Shown in pieces: positions 47,821 through 56,824 of a DNA stretch of 64,000 nucleotides. The translations under genes were made by a program, and so were the position numbers. Below the pieces are notes generated by a model that saw nothing but the letters and a program-made list of their open reading frames with translations, was not told where the DNA came from and ran no database searches. Source of the stretch: Stutzerimonas azotifigens DSM 17556 (GTDB lineage: Bacteria; Pseudomonadota; Gammaproteobacteria; Pseudomonadales; Pseudomonadaceae); the NCBI RefSeq assembly GCF_000425625.1, contig NZ_KE384416.1, positions 1 through 64,000 on the forward strand, given 5' to 3'. The stretch's first letter is position 1, and each line of letters opens with the position of its first letter.

Positions 47821-48954
47821 TTATTGGGTGGCTTCCTCGGCCTGTTTGTAGGTGAGCACGTCTTTCGGCGTCACCATCTCGCCCAGCTTGTTGCTCCAGG
47901 CGTTGCGCTCGTAGGTGATCACCGCGGCGATGTCGACTTCCGACAGCTGCGGGCCGAAAGCCGCCATGGCGGTACCGGGCCGGCCGTGAATGACGACGTC
48001 GAGGTGATCGCCGGCCGGGCCGGTGGCGATGTCCGAGCCGTCGAGCGCGGGGAACATCGGCGGCATGCCCTTGCCGTCGGGCTGGTGGCAGGAGGCGCAG
48101 TTGGTCTGGTAGACCTGCTCGCCGCGCGCCACCAGTTCCTCGAGCGTCCACTCCTTGCTGGTCAGCTCGGCCAGCTTGGCCGCCTCGGCCTTGCGCTCCT
48201 CCATCCAGACGGCGTAGTCCTCGGGCGACTTGACCTCCACCACCACCGGCATGAAGCCGTGGTCCTTGCCGCACAGCTCGGTGCATTGGCCGCGGTAGAT
48301 GCCGGGCTCCTCGACGCGCGCCCAGGATTCGTTGATGAAGCCGGGGATGGCGTCCTTCTTCACGCCCAGCGCCGGCACCCACCAGGAGTGGATGACGTCG
48401 GCGGCGGTGATCAGGAAGCGCACCTTGGCGCCGGCCGGCACCACCAGCGGCTGGTCGACCTCGAGCAGGTAGTGCTCGTCCTTCGGTGCCAGGTTGTTCA
48501 CCTGGTCGCGCGGGGTGGAGAGGTTGCTGAAGAACTCGACGTCCTCGCCCAGGTACTTGTAGTGCCACTTCCATTGGTAACCGGTGACCTGGATGTCCAG
48601 GTCCGATTCGCTCGGGTCGTAGATGTGGATCAGGGTGCGGGTGGCGGGGATCGCCATGCCGATGAGGATGAGCAGCGGGATTACCGTCCAGAGCACTTCC
48701 ACGCGGGTGTTCTCGTGGAAGTGGGCGGGCTGCTGGCCGGTGGAGCGGCGGTGGATGATCATCGACCAGATCATCACGCCGAACACCAGCACGCCGATGA
48801 CCACGCAGATCCAGAAGATCGTCATGTGCAGGTCGAAGATCGACCGGCTGACGTCCGTCACGCCGGGCTTCATGTTCACTTCCCAGTCGGCGTGCGCCGC
48901 CGGGAATATCGAGCACAGTCCCATGCCCATCCAGGCTCGTGGATGTCGCGACAT
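47821..48954 (-). CDS. coxB: cytochrome c oxidase subunit II with fused cytochrome c domain
   Basis: A 377-residue subunit with a signal peptide, two membrane helices, a CuA domain and a C-terminal class I cytochrome c. CuA ligands are the His of DVIHSWWVPALG and the Cys/His/Met of GQCTELCGKDHGFMP (near 225). The heme c motif is CASCH near 288, with Met in a later loop. This caa3-like fusion, long for subunit II, takes electrons directly from soluble cytochrome c. First gene of the cox operon. Confidence 0.97.
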   Translation of the reverse strand: MSRHPRAWMGMGLCSIFPAAHADWEVNMKPGVTDVSRSIFDLHMTIFWICVVIGVLVFGVMIWSMIIHRRSTGQQPAHFHENTRVEVLWTVIPLLILIGMAIPATRTLIHIYDPSESDLDIQVTGYQWKWHYKYLGEDVEFFSNLSTPRDQVNNLAPKDEHYLLEVDQPLVVPAGAKVRFLITAADVIHSWWVPALGVKKDAIPGFINESWARVEEPGIYRGQCTELCGKDHGFMPVVVEVKSPEDYAVWMEERKAEAAKLAELTSKEWTLEELVARGEQVYQTNCASCHQPDGKGMPPMFPALDGSDIATGPAGDHLDVVIHGRPGTAMAAFGPQLSEVDIAAVITYERNAWSNKLGEMVTPKDVLTYKQAEEATQ

Positions 48955-49218
48955 CGCGGGTCCCCTTATGGTTCTTGTTATCCCGCCGACTGCTTCGAGG
49001 CTGTCGCCAGACCGCAGGTCGCCGCCTCGTGCGGCAAAGCCTGCACTGCTCGACAGCCCGATGGTTGCGGCTGGCTACCCCCGACATCCGGTCGCCAGCC
49101 TGTGCCTGCACGCACAGTCGGACTCAATCGGTACGCCTTACGCACTGGAGTATAGACAGCGATACGGCACTGGCAATGTCGCGCACCGGGACGGCAAAGG
49201 CCCGTTCCTGACAGCCCG
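48955..49218. other. cox operon upstream region
   Basis: No gene is supported in this 264-base gap. It holds the leader and probable promoter of coxB-coxA-ctaG-coxC. Confidence 0.5.
49149..49158 (-). promoter_or_regulatory. candidate RpoS-type extended -10 of the cox operon
   Basis: On the minus strand TGTCTATACT occurs about 195 bases before coxB. CTATACT with an upstream TGn is the RpoS -10 form in Pseudomonas, and P. aeruginosa aa3 oxidase is reported to be RpoS-dependent. No start site has been mapped here. Confidence 0.4.
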
Positions 49219-49491
49219 CTAGGCCACGTCACCGCTGGGCTCGCGCCCTTTCGAGGGTTCCGCGTGGTCGTTCTTCTTCACCCCGCGGATGTTCATCGCG
49301 GCCAGGCAGATCTGCAGCACGATGAGCGCCCAGGCGCCGGCATGCAGGCCCCAGATGACCCACAGCGCATTGCTCAGCAGGAAGCACCAGAAGCCGACCG
49401 TCCGGCGCCCCGGGCGCAGCGAGCCGATCAGCCAGGCGGCCAGCACCGTGACCAGCATGGCCGGCCATTGAACCAGGTCGATATAGTCCAC
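49219..49491 (-). CDS. small membrane protein of unknown function
   Basis: A 90-residue protein with three hydrophobic segments (WPAMLVTVLAAWLIGSL, VGFWCFLLSNALWVIWGLHA, AWALIVLQICLAAMNIRGV) and a polar tail. It starts with GTG 49491, for which GGAGG lies a few bases upstream. The layout resembles short one-bundle membrane proteins of amino-acid or nicotinamide-transporter type, but I do not recognise it. A very stable hairpin precedes it. Confidence 0.72.
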   Translation of the reverse strand: MDYIDLVQWPAMLVTVLAAWLIGSLRPGRRTVGFWCFLLSNALWVIWGLHAGAWALIVLQICLAAMNIRGVKKNDHAEPSKGREPSGDVA

Positions 49492-49498
49492 GTCCCCT

Positions 49499-49550
49499 CC
49501 AGAGCGCCGGCCGTCCGCAGGGGATTGCGGACGACGGGCCGGCGCTCTGG
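49499..49550 (-). promoter_or_regulatory. very stable hairpin ahead of the 90-residue membrane protein
   Basis: An outer 14-bp perfect stem (CCAGAGCGCCGGCC with GGCCGGCGCTCTGG) and an inner 7-bp perfect stem (GTCCGCA/TGCGGAC) form a nearly continuous cruciform-like structure. It ends just before the Shine-Dalgarno of the gene at 49491 and lies 33 bases past the upstream gene's stop. It could be the terminator of that gene or a translational control element. Confidence 0.6.
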
Positions 49551-49583
49551 TTTGGGGCGGGCGGGAAGGGGAATAGTTCCGAG

Positions 49584-51167
49584 CTAGATGCCGCAGACGC
49601 TGCCGTCGCTGCGCGGGTCGGCGGCGCCCTCGAAGACGCCTTCCGGGCGCCGCAGCAGCGCGCCGGCGTGGCCCATGGTGTCGCTGAAGGCCTCGTCGAG
49701 TACCTCGACCACGTGTCCGGCCGCGCGCAGCCGCTCGACCAGCGCCGGCTCGAAGCGGTTCTCCAGTTTCAGCGAGGTGCTGACGTCGCCCCAGGTGCGG
49801 CCCAGCAGCCAGCGCGGCGCGCTGACTGCGGCCTGCAGGTCGCTGCCCAGCCGGTAGCGGCTGAACACCGCCGCCTGGGTCTGCGGCTGGCCTTCACCGC
49901 CCATGGTGCCGTAACTGAGCACCCGGCCGTCGTCGAACAGCGCCAGCGCCGGGTTCAGCGTGTGGAACGGCTTGCGCCCGGGTTCCAGCGCCTGCAGCGC
50001 CTTCGGGTCGAGCGAGAAGCTGATGCCGCGGTTCTGCCAGGCCACGCCGGTGGACGGCAGCACCACGCCGGAGCCGAACTCCCAGTACACGCTCTGGATG
50101 AAGCTGACGCTGCGGCCCTGGGCATCCATCGCGCCCATCCAGATGGTGTCGCCGGGATTGGTCGGCTGCGGCCAGGGCAGCGCCGCCTGCGGGTCGATCC
50201 TGGCGGCCAGCTCGTCGAGCCGCGCCGGGTCGAGGAAGGACTGCGGCTCGGCCGGCAGCCGGCCGGGGTCGGTCACCACCCGGTCGCGGACCAGGAAGGC
50301 CTGCTTGGTCGACTCCACCAACCCGTGGATGTGGGCGAAGCCTTCGGCTTCGCCCACGCCGAGGCGCTCGAAGATGCCGAGGATCATCAGCGACGCCAGG
50401 CCCTGGGTCGGCGGCGGCATGTTGTAGACGGTGGCGTCGTCCAGCCGCACCTGCAGCGGGGTGACCCGCTGGGCGCGGTAGCCCTGCAGGTCGGCCAGGC
50501 GCAGCGGACTGCCGAGGCTCTCCAGCTCGCCCGCCATGCTGCGCGCCAGCTCGCCGCGGTAGAAGTCGTCGAGCCCGGCGGCGGCCAGGCGCTCGAGGGT
50601 GCCGGCCAGCGCCGGCTGGCGCATCAGGCTGCCCTCCTCCGGCACCTGCCCGTCGCGCAGGAAAACCTCGGCGAAGCCGGGCACGTCGCGCAGCTCGTGC
50701 AGCTTCACTCGCTTGAGGTGAGCCTGGCTGCGCGTCACCACGATGCCGTCGCGGGCGTGGCCGATGGCGTCGGCCAGCAGGCGCGGCAGCGGCAGCGCCG
50801 GGCCCCAGGCCGCAGCCGACTCAAGTGCCCGCGCCCAGCCGCCGACGGTGCCGGCCACGGTCAGCGCGGCCAGCGGCCCGCGCGACGGAATCTGTTCATG
50901 GCCTGCATAGAACTCGCGGCTGGCCAGGGCCGCGGCCGGACCGCAGGCGTCGATGGCCACCGGGGTCTTGCCCGGCTCGTGGATCAGCCAGAAGCCGTCG
51001 CCGCCGATGGCGTTCATGTGCGGGTAGACCACGGCGATGGTGGCAGCCATGGCGACCATCGCCTCGACCGCGTTGCCGCCATCGCGCAGCACGTCGCGGC
51101 CGGCCTGCGCGGCCAGGTGGTGCGGGGCGACGGCGATGCCGCCGGTGGCGTAGGTGGTTTTCAGCAT
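49584..51167 (-). CDS. gamma-glutamyltransferase-family Ntn hydrolase
   Basis: A 527-residue protein of the GGT superfamily, in which a precursor cleaves itself and the new N-terminal Thr is the nucleophile. The likely site is the Thr of NPGDTIWMGAMDAQGRS (near residue 340), with the LSYGTMGGEGQPQTQ segment near 430. There is no signal peptide, so it is probably cytosolic, unlike classical periplasmic GGT; YwrD-like enzymes are closer in form. The substrate is unknown. The start at 51167 gives MLKTTYATGGIAV. It sits after TSUP and TRAP genes. Confidence 0.85.
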   Translation of the reverse strand: MLKTTYATGGIAVAPHHLAAQAGRDVLRDGGNAVEAMVAMAATIAVVYPHMNAIGGDGFWLIHEPGKTPVAIDACGPAAALASREFYAGHEQIPSRGPLAALTVAGTVGGWARALESAAAWGPALPLPRLLADAIGHARDGIVVTRSQAHLKRVKLHELRDVPGFAEVFLRDGQVPEEGSLMRQPALAGTLERLAAAGLDDFYRGELARSMAGELESLGSPLRLADLQGYRAQRVTPLQVRLDDATVYNMPPPTQGLASLMILGIFERLGVGEAEGFAHIHGLVESTKQAFLVRDRVVTDPGRLPAEPQSFLDPARLDELAARIDPQAALPWPQPTNPGDTIWMGAMDAQGRSVSFIQSVYWEFGSGVVLPSTGVAWQNRGISFSLDPKALQALEPGRKPFHTLNPALALFDDGRVLSYGTMGGEGQPQTQAAVFSRYRLGSDLQAAVSAPRWLLGRTWGDVSTSLKLENRFEPALVERLRAAGHVVEVLDEAFSDTMGHAGALLRRPEGVFEGAADPRSDGSVCGI

Positions 51168-51177
51168 GGTCGGGCCC

Positions 51178-52014
51178 TCAGAGGTCGAATGCGCCCAGCA
51201 GCATGCGCGCCGCGGTGATCGCCAGGAACAGGGCGAACAGCCGGCGCAGCAGCTGGGCATTGATGGCGTGGGCAATGCGCGCGCCGAGCGGCGCGGTGAG
51301 CATGGTCATCGGCACGATCAGTGCCAGGCCGAGCAGGTTGACGTAGCCCAGCGAGGCCGGCGGACGGGCCGGCACGCCGAGCCCGTTGATCAGGTAGGCG
51401 GCGGCGCCGGGCAGGCTGATCACCACGCCGAGCGCGGCGCCGGTGCCGACCGCCATGTGCATCGGCGTGCGGAAGGCGCTGAGCATCGGCACGCTGAGGG
51501 TGCCACCGCCGATGCCCATGAGCGTCGACAGGCCGCCGATGAACACGCCGATCAGCCCGGTGCCGAAGCGCCCCGGCAGGCCGTCGCGCAGGCTCAGGCT
51601 CTTCGACACCGCCATGTTTAAAGCCACCAGCAGCGCCACCACGGCGAAGATCGCCGCCAGCACCTGGCCGCTGAACACGCCGCTGAGCAGGCTGCCGATC
51701 AGCACCCCGACCAGCGCCCCGGGGATCAGCGGCTTGAGCAGCTCGGGGCGCAGCCCGCCGCGCTTGTAGTGCGCCCGCGCGGAGATGATCGAGGTGGGGA
51801 TGATGGCCGCCAGCGAGGTGCCCACCGCCACGTGCATGCGCACCGACTCGTCGACCCCGAGCAGGGTGAACAGGTGGTAGAGCACCGGCACGATGACGAT
51901 GCCGCCACCGACGCCGAGCAGCCCGGCCAGCACGCCGGCGATGGCGCCGGTGACCAGCAGGGCGAGGACCAAACCGGCCAGCCAGGCCGGACTGTAGGCA
52001 GAGAGAAATTCCAT
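51178..52014 (-). CDS. TSUP-family (TauE/SafE) membrane permease
   Basis: A 278-residue membrane protein with eight or so helices and the two repeated TSUP motifs GVLAGLLGVGGGIVIVPVLY (near 27) and GGLSTLMGIGGGTLSVPML (near 157). The family moves sulfite, sulfoacetate, taurine-derived or other small organic anions. It lies 10 bases before the GGT-like gene and 26 after the TRAP large subunit, so co-transcription is likely. The start is ATG 52014; GTG 52020 is possible. Confidence 0.9.
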   Translation of the reverse strand: MEFLSAYSPAWLAGLVLALLVTGAIAGVLAGLLGVGGGIVIVPVLYHLFTLLGVDESVRMHVAVGTSLAAIIPTSIISARAHYKRGGLRPELLKPLIPGALVGVLIGSLLSGVFSGQVLAAIFAVVALLVALNMAVSKSLSLRDGLPGRFGTGLIGVFIGGLSTLMGIGGGTLSVPMLSAFRTPMHMAVGTGAALGVVISLPGAAAYLINGLGVPARPPASLGYVNLLGLALIVPMTMLTAPLGARIAHAINAQLLRRLFALFLAITAARMLLGAFDL

Positions 52015-52040
52015 ATGCACGACTCTTTCTTGTTGGGGGA

Positions 52041-53366
52041 TTACCAGCCGATGGCCCTGGGCAGCCAGGTGGCCACGGCCGGGAAGCAGAACACCACCGT
52101 CACCGCCAGCATCTGCAGCAGCACGAAGGGCAGGGCGCCCAGGTAGATATCACGGGTGGTGATACCGGGCGGCGCGACGCCCTTGAGGAAGAACAGCGCC
52201 CAGCCGAACGGCGGCGTGAGGAAGGACATCTGCAGGTTCATCGCCACCAGGATCGCCAGCCAGACCATATCGGTGCCGTAGTTCATGAACACCGGCAGGA
52301 ACATGGGCAGGGCAATATAGGAGATTTCGATCCACTCCAGAAAGAAGCCCAGTACGAACAGCAGCACCATCAGGAACAGGATCGCACCCAGTTCGCCGCC
52401 CGGCAGCAGGTTGAACAGGTCGTGCACCAGCGCCTCGCCGCCGAGGCCGCGGAAGGCCAGGGAGAACGGCTGCGAACAGAGCAGGATGAGGAAGATCATC
52501 GCGCTGATGGTCAGGGTGCCGTGCAGGGTTTCCTTGAGCGTCTGCCAGTTCAGCCGGCGCGCGCCGGCGGCCAGCAGCAGGGCGCCGAGCGCGCCCATCG
52601 AGGCGGCCTCGGTCGGTGCGGCCAGCCCGCCGATGATCGAACCGAGCACGGCGAACACCAGCGCCAGCGGCGGCAGCACGCTGCGCGCCAGGTCCTTGAG
52701 CAGCTGCTTGCCGCTGCTGCCGGCACGCTCCTCGGCCGGGATCGCCGGGACCCAGTGCGGCTTCCACAGGCCGAGCACCAGCATGTAGAGGATGTAGATG
52801 CCGGCCAGCACCAGGCTGGGGATGAAGGCCGCGGCGAAGATCGAACCCACCGACTCGCCGAGGATGTCCGACAGCAGGATCAGCACCAGGCTCGGCGGAA
52901 TGATCTGCCCCAGCGTGCCGGAGGCGCAGATGGTCCCGCAGGCGATGCTCTTGTTGTAGCCGCGGCGCAGCAGCGTCGGCAGGGTGAGCAGGCCGACCGT
53001 CACCACGGTGGCGCCGACGATGCCGGTGGAGGCGCCGAGCAGCACGCCGACCAGCACGATGGCCATGCCCATGCCGCCGTTGAGCCCGCCCATCGAGCGG
53101 CCGATGGTCTCCAGCATGTCCTCGGCGACCCGCGACTTCTCCAGCATCACCCCCATGAAGGTGAACAGCGGTATCGCCAGCAGCGTGTAGTTGCTGACCA
53201 CGCCGAACATCCGCGCCGGCAGCAGGCTGAACAGCATCGGCCCGAAGCCGATGAAGCCGGCGACGAAGCCGGACAGCGCCAAGGAAATGGCCACCGGCAC
53301 GCCGATCATCATCAGCGAGAAAAAGCCGAATACCAGGCCGATCGCCAGCCATTCGTTGGGACTCAT
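52041..53366 (-). CDS. TRAP transporter large permease (DctM type)
   Basis: A 441-residue membrane subunit with about 12 helices. It opens WLAIGLVFGFFSLMMIGVPV and has DctM features such as GASTGIVGATVVTVGLLTLP near 112 and GQIIPPSLVLILLSD near 152. It forms the sodium-driven channel of a tripartite importer. Its start overlaps the small subunit's stop by four bases. Confidence 0.95.
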   Translation of the reverse strand: MSPNEWLAIGLVFGFFSLMMIGVPVAISLALSGFVAGFIGFGPMLFSLLPARMFGVVSNYTLLAIPLFTFMGVMLEKSRVAEDMLETIGRSMGGLNGGMGMAIVLVGVLLGASTGIVGATVVTVGLLTLPTLLRRGYNKSIACGTICASGTLGQIIPPSLVLILLSDILGESVGSIFAAAFIPSLVLAGIYILYMLVLGLWKPHWVPAIPAEERAGSSGKQLLKDLARSVLPPLALVFAVLGSIIGGLAAPTEAASMGALGALLLAAGARRLNWQTLKETLHGTLTISAMIFLILLCSQPFSLAFRGLGGEALVHDLFNLLPGGELGAILFLMVLLFVLGFFLEWIEISYIALPMFLPVFMNYGTDMVWLAILVAMNLQMSFLTPPFGWALFFLKGVAPPGITTRDIYLGALPFVLLQMLAVTVVFCFPAVATWLPRAIGW

Positions 53367-53884
53367 GGCCGCACCTCGGTCAGCTTGTCATCGGGTTTCA
53401 TCAGTTGGGCCAGCGCACGCAGGGTATCGGCGAAACCCTGCAGGCCGAACAGGCCGAAGCCCAGCGGCAGGAAGGCCTTGACCAGGTAGCGGTGCGGCAG
53501 CCCGCCGGGGTCCGGCGAGCCTTCGCCGATGGCGTAGGACTGCAGGGTGTAGCCCCAGGCCATCCAGGCGATGTAGAAACCCACGCCGCAGGTGGCCAGG
53601 CCGCTGAGCAGGTCGACCGCCGCCTTGGCGCGCACGCCGAAGCGGTCGTAGAGGAAGTCGACCCGCACGTCGGCGCGGTGCTTGAGCGTGTAGGCGATCC
53701 CGAGCAGGGCTATCGGCGAGATCAGGTACCACTCGAGTTCCTGCAGCGCCACCGGGCTGAGGTCGAACAGGTAGCGCATCAGCACGTCGAAGGACACCAG
53801 CAGGACCAGCAGCAGCAGGCACCCCCTGGCGATCCAGCCGAACGCCTCGACCAGCTGCTCGAGGCGGTTGACCAGGTTCATCAT
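53363..53884 (-). CDS. TRAP transporter small permease (DctQ type)
   Basis: A 173-residue four-helix membrane subunit (CLLLLVLLVSFDVLMRYLFD near 22, then ELEWYLISPIALLGIAYTLK near 44). HRADVRVDFLYDRFG is the typical DctQ cytoplasmic segment. Overlaps with both neighbours show a single translational unit. Confidence 0.93.
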   Translation of the reverse strand: MMNLVNRLEQLVEAFGWIARGCLLLLVLLVSFDVLMRYLFDLSPVALQELEWYLISPIALLGIAYTLKHRADVRVDFLYDRFGVRAKAAVDLLSGLATCGVGFYIAWMAWGYTLQSYAIGEGSPDPGGLPHRYLVKAFLPLGFGLFGLQGFADTLRALAQLMKPDDKLTEVRP

Positions 53885-54981
53885 TCGTCGCTCATCCCCA
53901 CTTGCATGAAGCCGCGCTCGCCGACGTTGGCCCAGGTCAGGTACTGCTTGCGGAAGGCGAAGAAGTGGTCATAGACCTTGCGCGTCGGTGCATCGGCGGC
54001 GGCCATCGCGGACAGGGTGTCGGCGGTGACCTCGCGCAGCCGGGCGACGATGTCGTCGGGCAGCGGGCGGGCGGTCACGCCCTGGTTGGTCACCAGGTCC
54101 TGCATCGCCTCGGCGTTGACCGCGTCGCACCAGGCCCAGCTTTCCAGCGTGCAGGCCTGGGCGCAGTAGCGGACGATCTCCTGCAGGTCGGCCGGCAGGC
54201 TGTCCCAGGCCTTCTTGTTGATGATTAGCTCGGTGACGTTGGTCGGCTCGTGCCAGCCGGTGGTGTAGTAATTCTTGGCCGCCTTGTGCAGGCCCATGCG
54301 GCGGTCCTGGTAGGGGCCGACGAACTCGGCGGCGTCGATCACGCCGCGCTCCAGGGCGGGGAAGATCTCGCCGCCGGGCAGCAGGCGCACGGCCACGCCG
54401 AGTTCGCTGTAGACCTTGCCGGCCAGGCCGGGGATGCGCATCTTCAGGCCTTTCAGGCTGTCGACGTTTTCCAGCGGCTTGCGGAACCAGCCGGTCATCT
54501 GGGTGCCGGTGTTGCCCAGCGGCATCGGCACCAGGCCGTGCGGCTCGTACAGCTCTTCCCACAGCTTCAGGCCGCCGCCGTTGTATAGCCAGGCGTTCAT
54601 GCCCTGGGTGTTCATGCCGAAGGGCACCGCGGTGAAGAACTGCGCGGCGGGCACCTTGCCGGCCCAGAAGTAGGCGTTGGCCGCGTTCATCTCGACCATG
54701 CCGCTGGACACCGCGTCGAAGCCCTCGAGCGCCGGGATCAGCTCGCCGGCGGCGAAGTGCTGGATCTTCAGCCGGCCGTTCGACATCGCCTCGACCCGCT
54801 TGCAGAAGTCGGTCGGGCTGCCCGGGCCCTGCACGTAGAAGGGCGAGCCCGGGGCGTAGGCGTTGGTCATCTTCCAGTTGAAAGTCTTGTCGCTGGCGGC
54901 CCGGGCGATGGCCGGCGCCCCCAGCACCAGGCCGGCGGCGGCCGCGCCGGCACCGAGGAAATTGCGGCGATTGAAGCTCAT
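53881..54981 (-). CDS. TRAP transporter substrate-binding protein
   Basis: A 366-residue periplasmic solute receptor with a twin-arginine signal (NRRNFLGAGAAAAGLVLG), so it is probably exported folded by Tat. The mature part starts near ASDKTFNWKMTN. The conserved TRAP Arg region is GLKMRIPGLAGKVYSELG (near 172), which clamps a carboxylate. Layout and length fit the TakP-like group for 2-oxo acids, an inference. It is the first gene of the TRAP-TSUP-GGT run. Confidence 0.93.
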   Translation of the reverse strand: MSFNRRNFLGAGAAAAGLVLGAPAIARAASDKTFNWKMTNAYAPGSPFYVQGPGSPTDFCKRVEAMSNGRLKIQHFAAGELIPALEGFDAVSSGMVEMNAANAYFWAGKVPAAQFFTAVPFGMNTQGMNAWLYNGGGLKLWEELYEPHGLVPMPLGNTGTQMTGWFRKPLENVDSLKGLKMRIPGLAGKVYSELGVAVRLLPGGEIFPALERGVIDAAEFVGPYQDRRMGLHKAAKNYYTTGWHEPTNVTELIINKKAWDSLPADLQEIVRYCAQACTLESWAWCDAVNAEAMQDLVTNQGVTARPLPDDIVARLREVTADTLSAMAAADAPTRKVYDHFFAFRKQYLTWANVGERGFMQVGMSDE

Positions 54982-55360
54982 CGGAAGTCTCCTGAAGGCA
55001 AAGCGTTGCGAACGGCGGGTTGGCTATCGTTTGTAAACTGCTCCAGGGAGCGCATCGCAACCTCCGTGCCATCATCTGCAATGAGGCTAACCGGCTGTAA
55101 ATACGGGCCTTTCCGGCTTCCTAACGGGCAGGCGCCCAGGCGCGCGCCTGCACAAAAAGCAGGCACGCAGCGGCTCCTGCGGGTGCCGTTTCGGCAGCCA
55201 GACGGTGTCTCTCGATACAAGTGGAAGGCTCATTCATCCCGACGCGAATCATCTGCCCACGAATCGGGGCAGCGCCGGACAGATGTCAGCTGTGCACCAA
55301 GGCTGAACGCCAGGCACGGATTTAACGCACGCGAGCGCTGGGCGCCGCGGCGGGCGGGGG
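54982..55360. other. promoter-side spacer between TRAP and Lrp genes
   Basis: No gene or REP-type module is seen. A GTTTGTAAAC palindrome (about 55028-55037) lies in the TRAP leader region and a GCCTGC/GCAGGC hairpin with a 7-base A-rich loop spans 55146-55164. Neither can be assigned to a factor. Confidence 0.4.
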
Positions 55361-55807
55361 CTAGAGGCGGGCGCCGCCACGCCTGTGCTTCACCCTCGTC
55401 ATCAGCGCCTTGCAGTCGACGCTGAGGATCTCCGGGTGGTTGAAAATGTGTTCCCGGACGAAGGCGTCGAAGGATTCGAGGCTGTCGGTGAGGGTGTGGA
55501 TGTGCAGGCTCTTGAGGTCGCTCATGATGTACAGGCTGACCACTTCGAGAGTCGAGGCCAGGCGCTCGGCGACCGCCTCGATGGCATGCGGGGCGACCGT
55601 GAGGTCGACGAAGCTGGACACGCCCTTGCCCAGCTTCTCGGGGTTGACCACGGCGGTGAATTTCTCGATCACGCCGCTCTCGACCAGCGCCTGTACCCGC
55701 GCCCGGGCATAGGCGCGGGAGATGTTCAGCTGGCGCGCCATGTCGGCGAAGGAGGTGCGCGAATCCTTGATGAGGATGTTCAGCAAGGCATTGTCGAGTT
55801 TGTCCAT
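55361..55807 (-). CDS. Lrp/AsnC-family regulator
   Basis: A 148-residue regulator with an N-terminal helix-turn-helix (DKLDNALLNILIKDSRTSFA, then ARQLNISRAYARARVQALVE) and a C-terminal RAM effector domain (VVSLYIMSDLKSLHIHTLTD). The start MDKLDNALL is the family N-terminus. It is one gene downstream of the carbonic anhydrase, same strand. The target is not evident; the TRAP operon start lies on the other side of a 379-base gap. Confidence 0.9.
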   Translation of the reverse strand: MDKLDNALLNILIKDSRTSFADMARQLNISRAYARARVQALVESGVIEKFTAVVNPEKLGKGVSSFVDLTVAPHAIEAVAERLASTLEVVSLYIMSDLKSLHIHTLTDSLESFDAFVREHIFNHPEILSVDCKALMTRVKHRRGGARL

Positions 55808-55870
55808 GACGGCGGCCCGGTGAGGGTGATGCCGGGCCGTCATGCGCGTTCCGTGCCAGTTGCCCCTCGA

Positions 55871-56596
55871 TCAGCGGGTATAACGCGGCCGCGGGGTGGC
55901 CATCGGCAGCGGCTGGCCGGCGACGATCGGGCGGAACTCGCCGCTGTCGGCGTCGTAGGCGCGAATCTCGCAGCTCTCGATGTCGTACACCCAGCCGTGG
56001 ATGAACAGCTGGCCGCTGGCCAGGCGCGACGCCACCGAGGGGTGCGTGCGCAGGTGGTCGAGCTGGGCGACCACGTTCTCCTCGGTGAGCACGCCGAGCA
56101 TCTCGTGCTCGCTGCCGCAGGCGCAGTTCTCGGCCACCACCGTGCGCGCCACCTCGGCATGCCGCAGCCAGGCCTTGACGGTCGGCATGCGCTCCAGCGA
56201 GGCGGGGTTGAGCACGGCCTTCATCGCGCCGCAGTCGGAATGTCCGCAGAGGATGATGTGCTGCACGCCGAGCGCCGACACGGCGAACTCGATGGCGGTG
56301 GAGACGCCGCCGTTCATCTGCCCGTAGGGGGGCACCACGTTGCCGACGTTGCGGGTGACGAACAGGTCGCCGGGCGAACTCCCGGTGATCAGCTCGGGGA
56401 CGATGCGCGAGTCGGCGCAGGTGATGAACATGGCGCGTGGCGACTGCGCCCGGGCCAGCTTCTTGAACAGCGCTTCCTGGCTCGGAAAGATGTCCTGGCG
56501 AAAGCGCAGGAAGCCGTCGACGATGTATTGCAGCGCCTCTTCGGCGGATTCCTCGCCGACGGGCGGGGCATCGGGCTGGGACGGATCGAAGGACAT
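55871..56596 (-). CDS. can: beta-class carbonic anhydrase
   Basis: A 241-residue zinc enzyme interconverting CO2 and bicarbonate. Zinc ligands are in ITCADSRIVPE (Cys, with the Asp-Arg dyad, near 59) and LCGHSDCGAMK (His and Cys, near 117). The MSFDPSQP start is preceded by GAGGTAA. The C-terminal extension after about residue 210 is longer than in some plant-type members. It neighbours an Lrp regulator. Confidence 0.95.
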   Translation of the reverse strand: MSFDPSQPDAPPVGEESAEEALQYIVDGFLRFRQDIFPSQEALFKKLARAQSPRAMFITCADSRIVPELITGSSPGDLFVTRNVGNVVPPYGQMNGGVSTAIEFAVSALGVQHIILCGHSDCGAMKAVLNPASLERMPTVKAWLRHAEVARTVVAENCACGSEHEMLGVLTEENVVAQLDHLRTHPSVASRLASGQLFIHGWVYDIESCEIRAYDADSGEFRPIVAGQPLPMATPRPRYTR

Positions 56597-56824
56597 GCCG
56601 GTTACCTCGTGGTGGGTCTGACGCGGTGGGGTGGCACGAGCACGCGGCGCTTGCCGCGCACCTTCCACCTATGACCGCTGAATGACGTCCGCCTCACGCC
56701 GGACGACACATCGGCGCACTTCGAGGTCGAGACCACTCACAGAAGCTCATCGCCCCGAGGTCGGGCCTCCCGCAACAGCAAGTCTCCCCAAGGGGAGAAG
56801 GGACAGGCCCGGCACCGTCCTGTA
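56597..56824. repeat. repeat-rich spacer upstream of can
   Basis: No gene is seen. A GCATCGCCCCGAGGTCGG-type module (here CTCATCGCCCCGAGGTCGGG, about 56748-56767) and a short CTCCCCAAGGGGAGAAGGGA unit are present. The proximal part should hold the can promoter. Confidence 0.5.

Noticed and set aside
46207-49155. A 982-codon frame opposite coxA and coxB
   Set aside because: It is His/Asp/Arg-rich shadow sequence opposite two well-conserved oxidase genes.
54982-55220. An 80-codon minus-strand ORF upstream of the TRAP genes
   Set aside because: No recognisable domain or start signal; it overlaps the expected promoter region of the TRAP operon.
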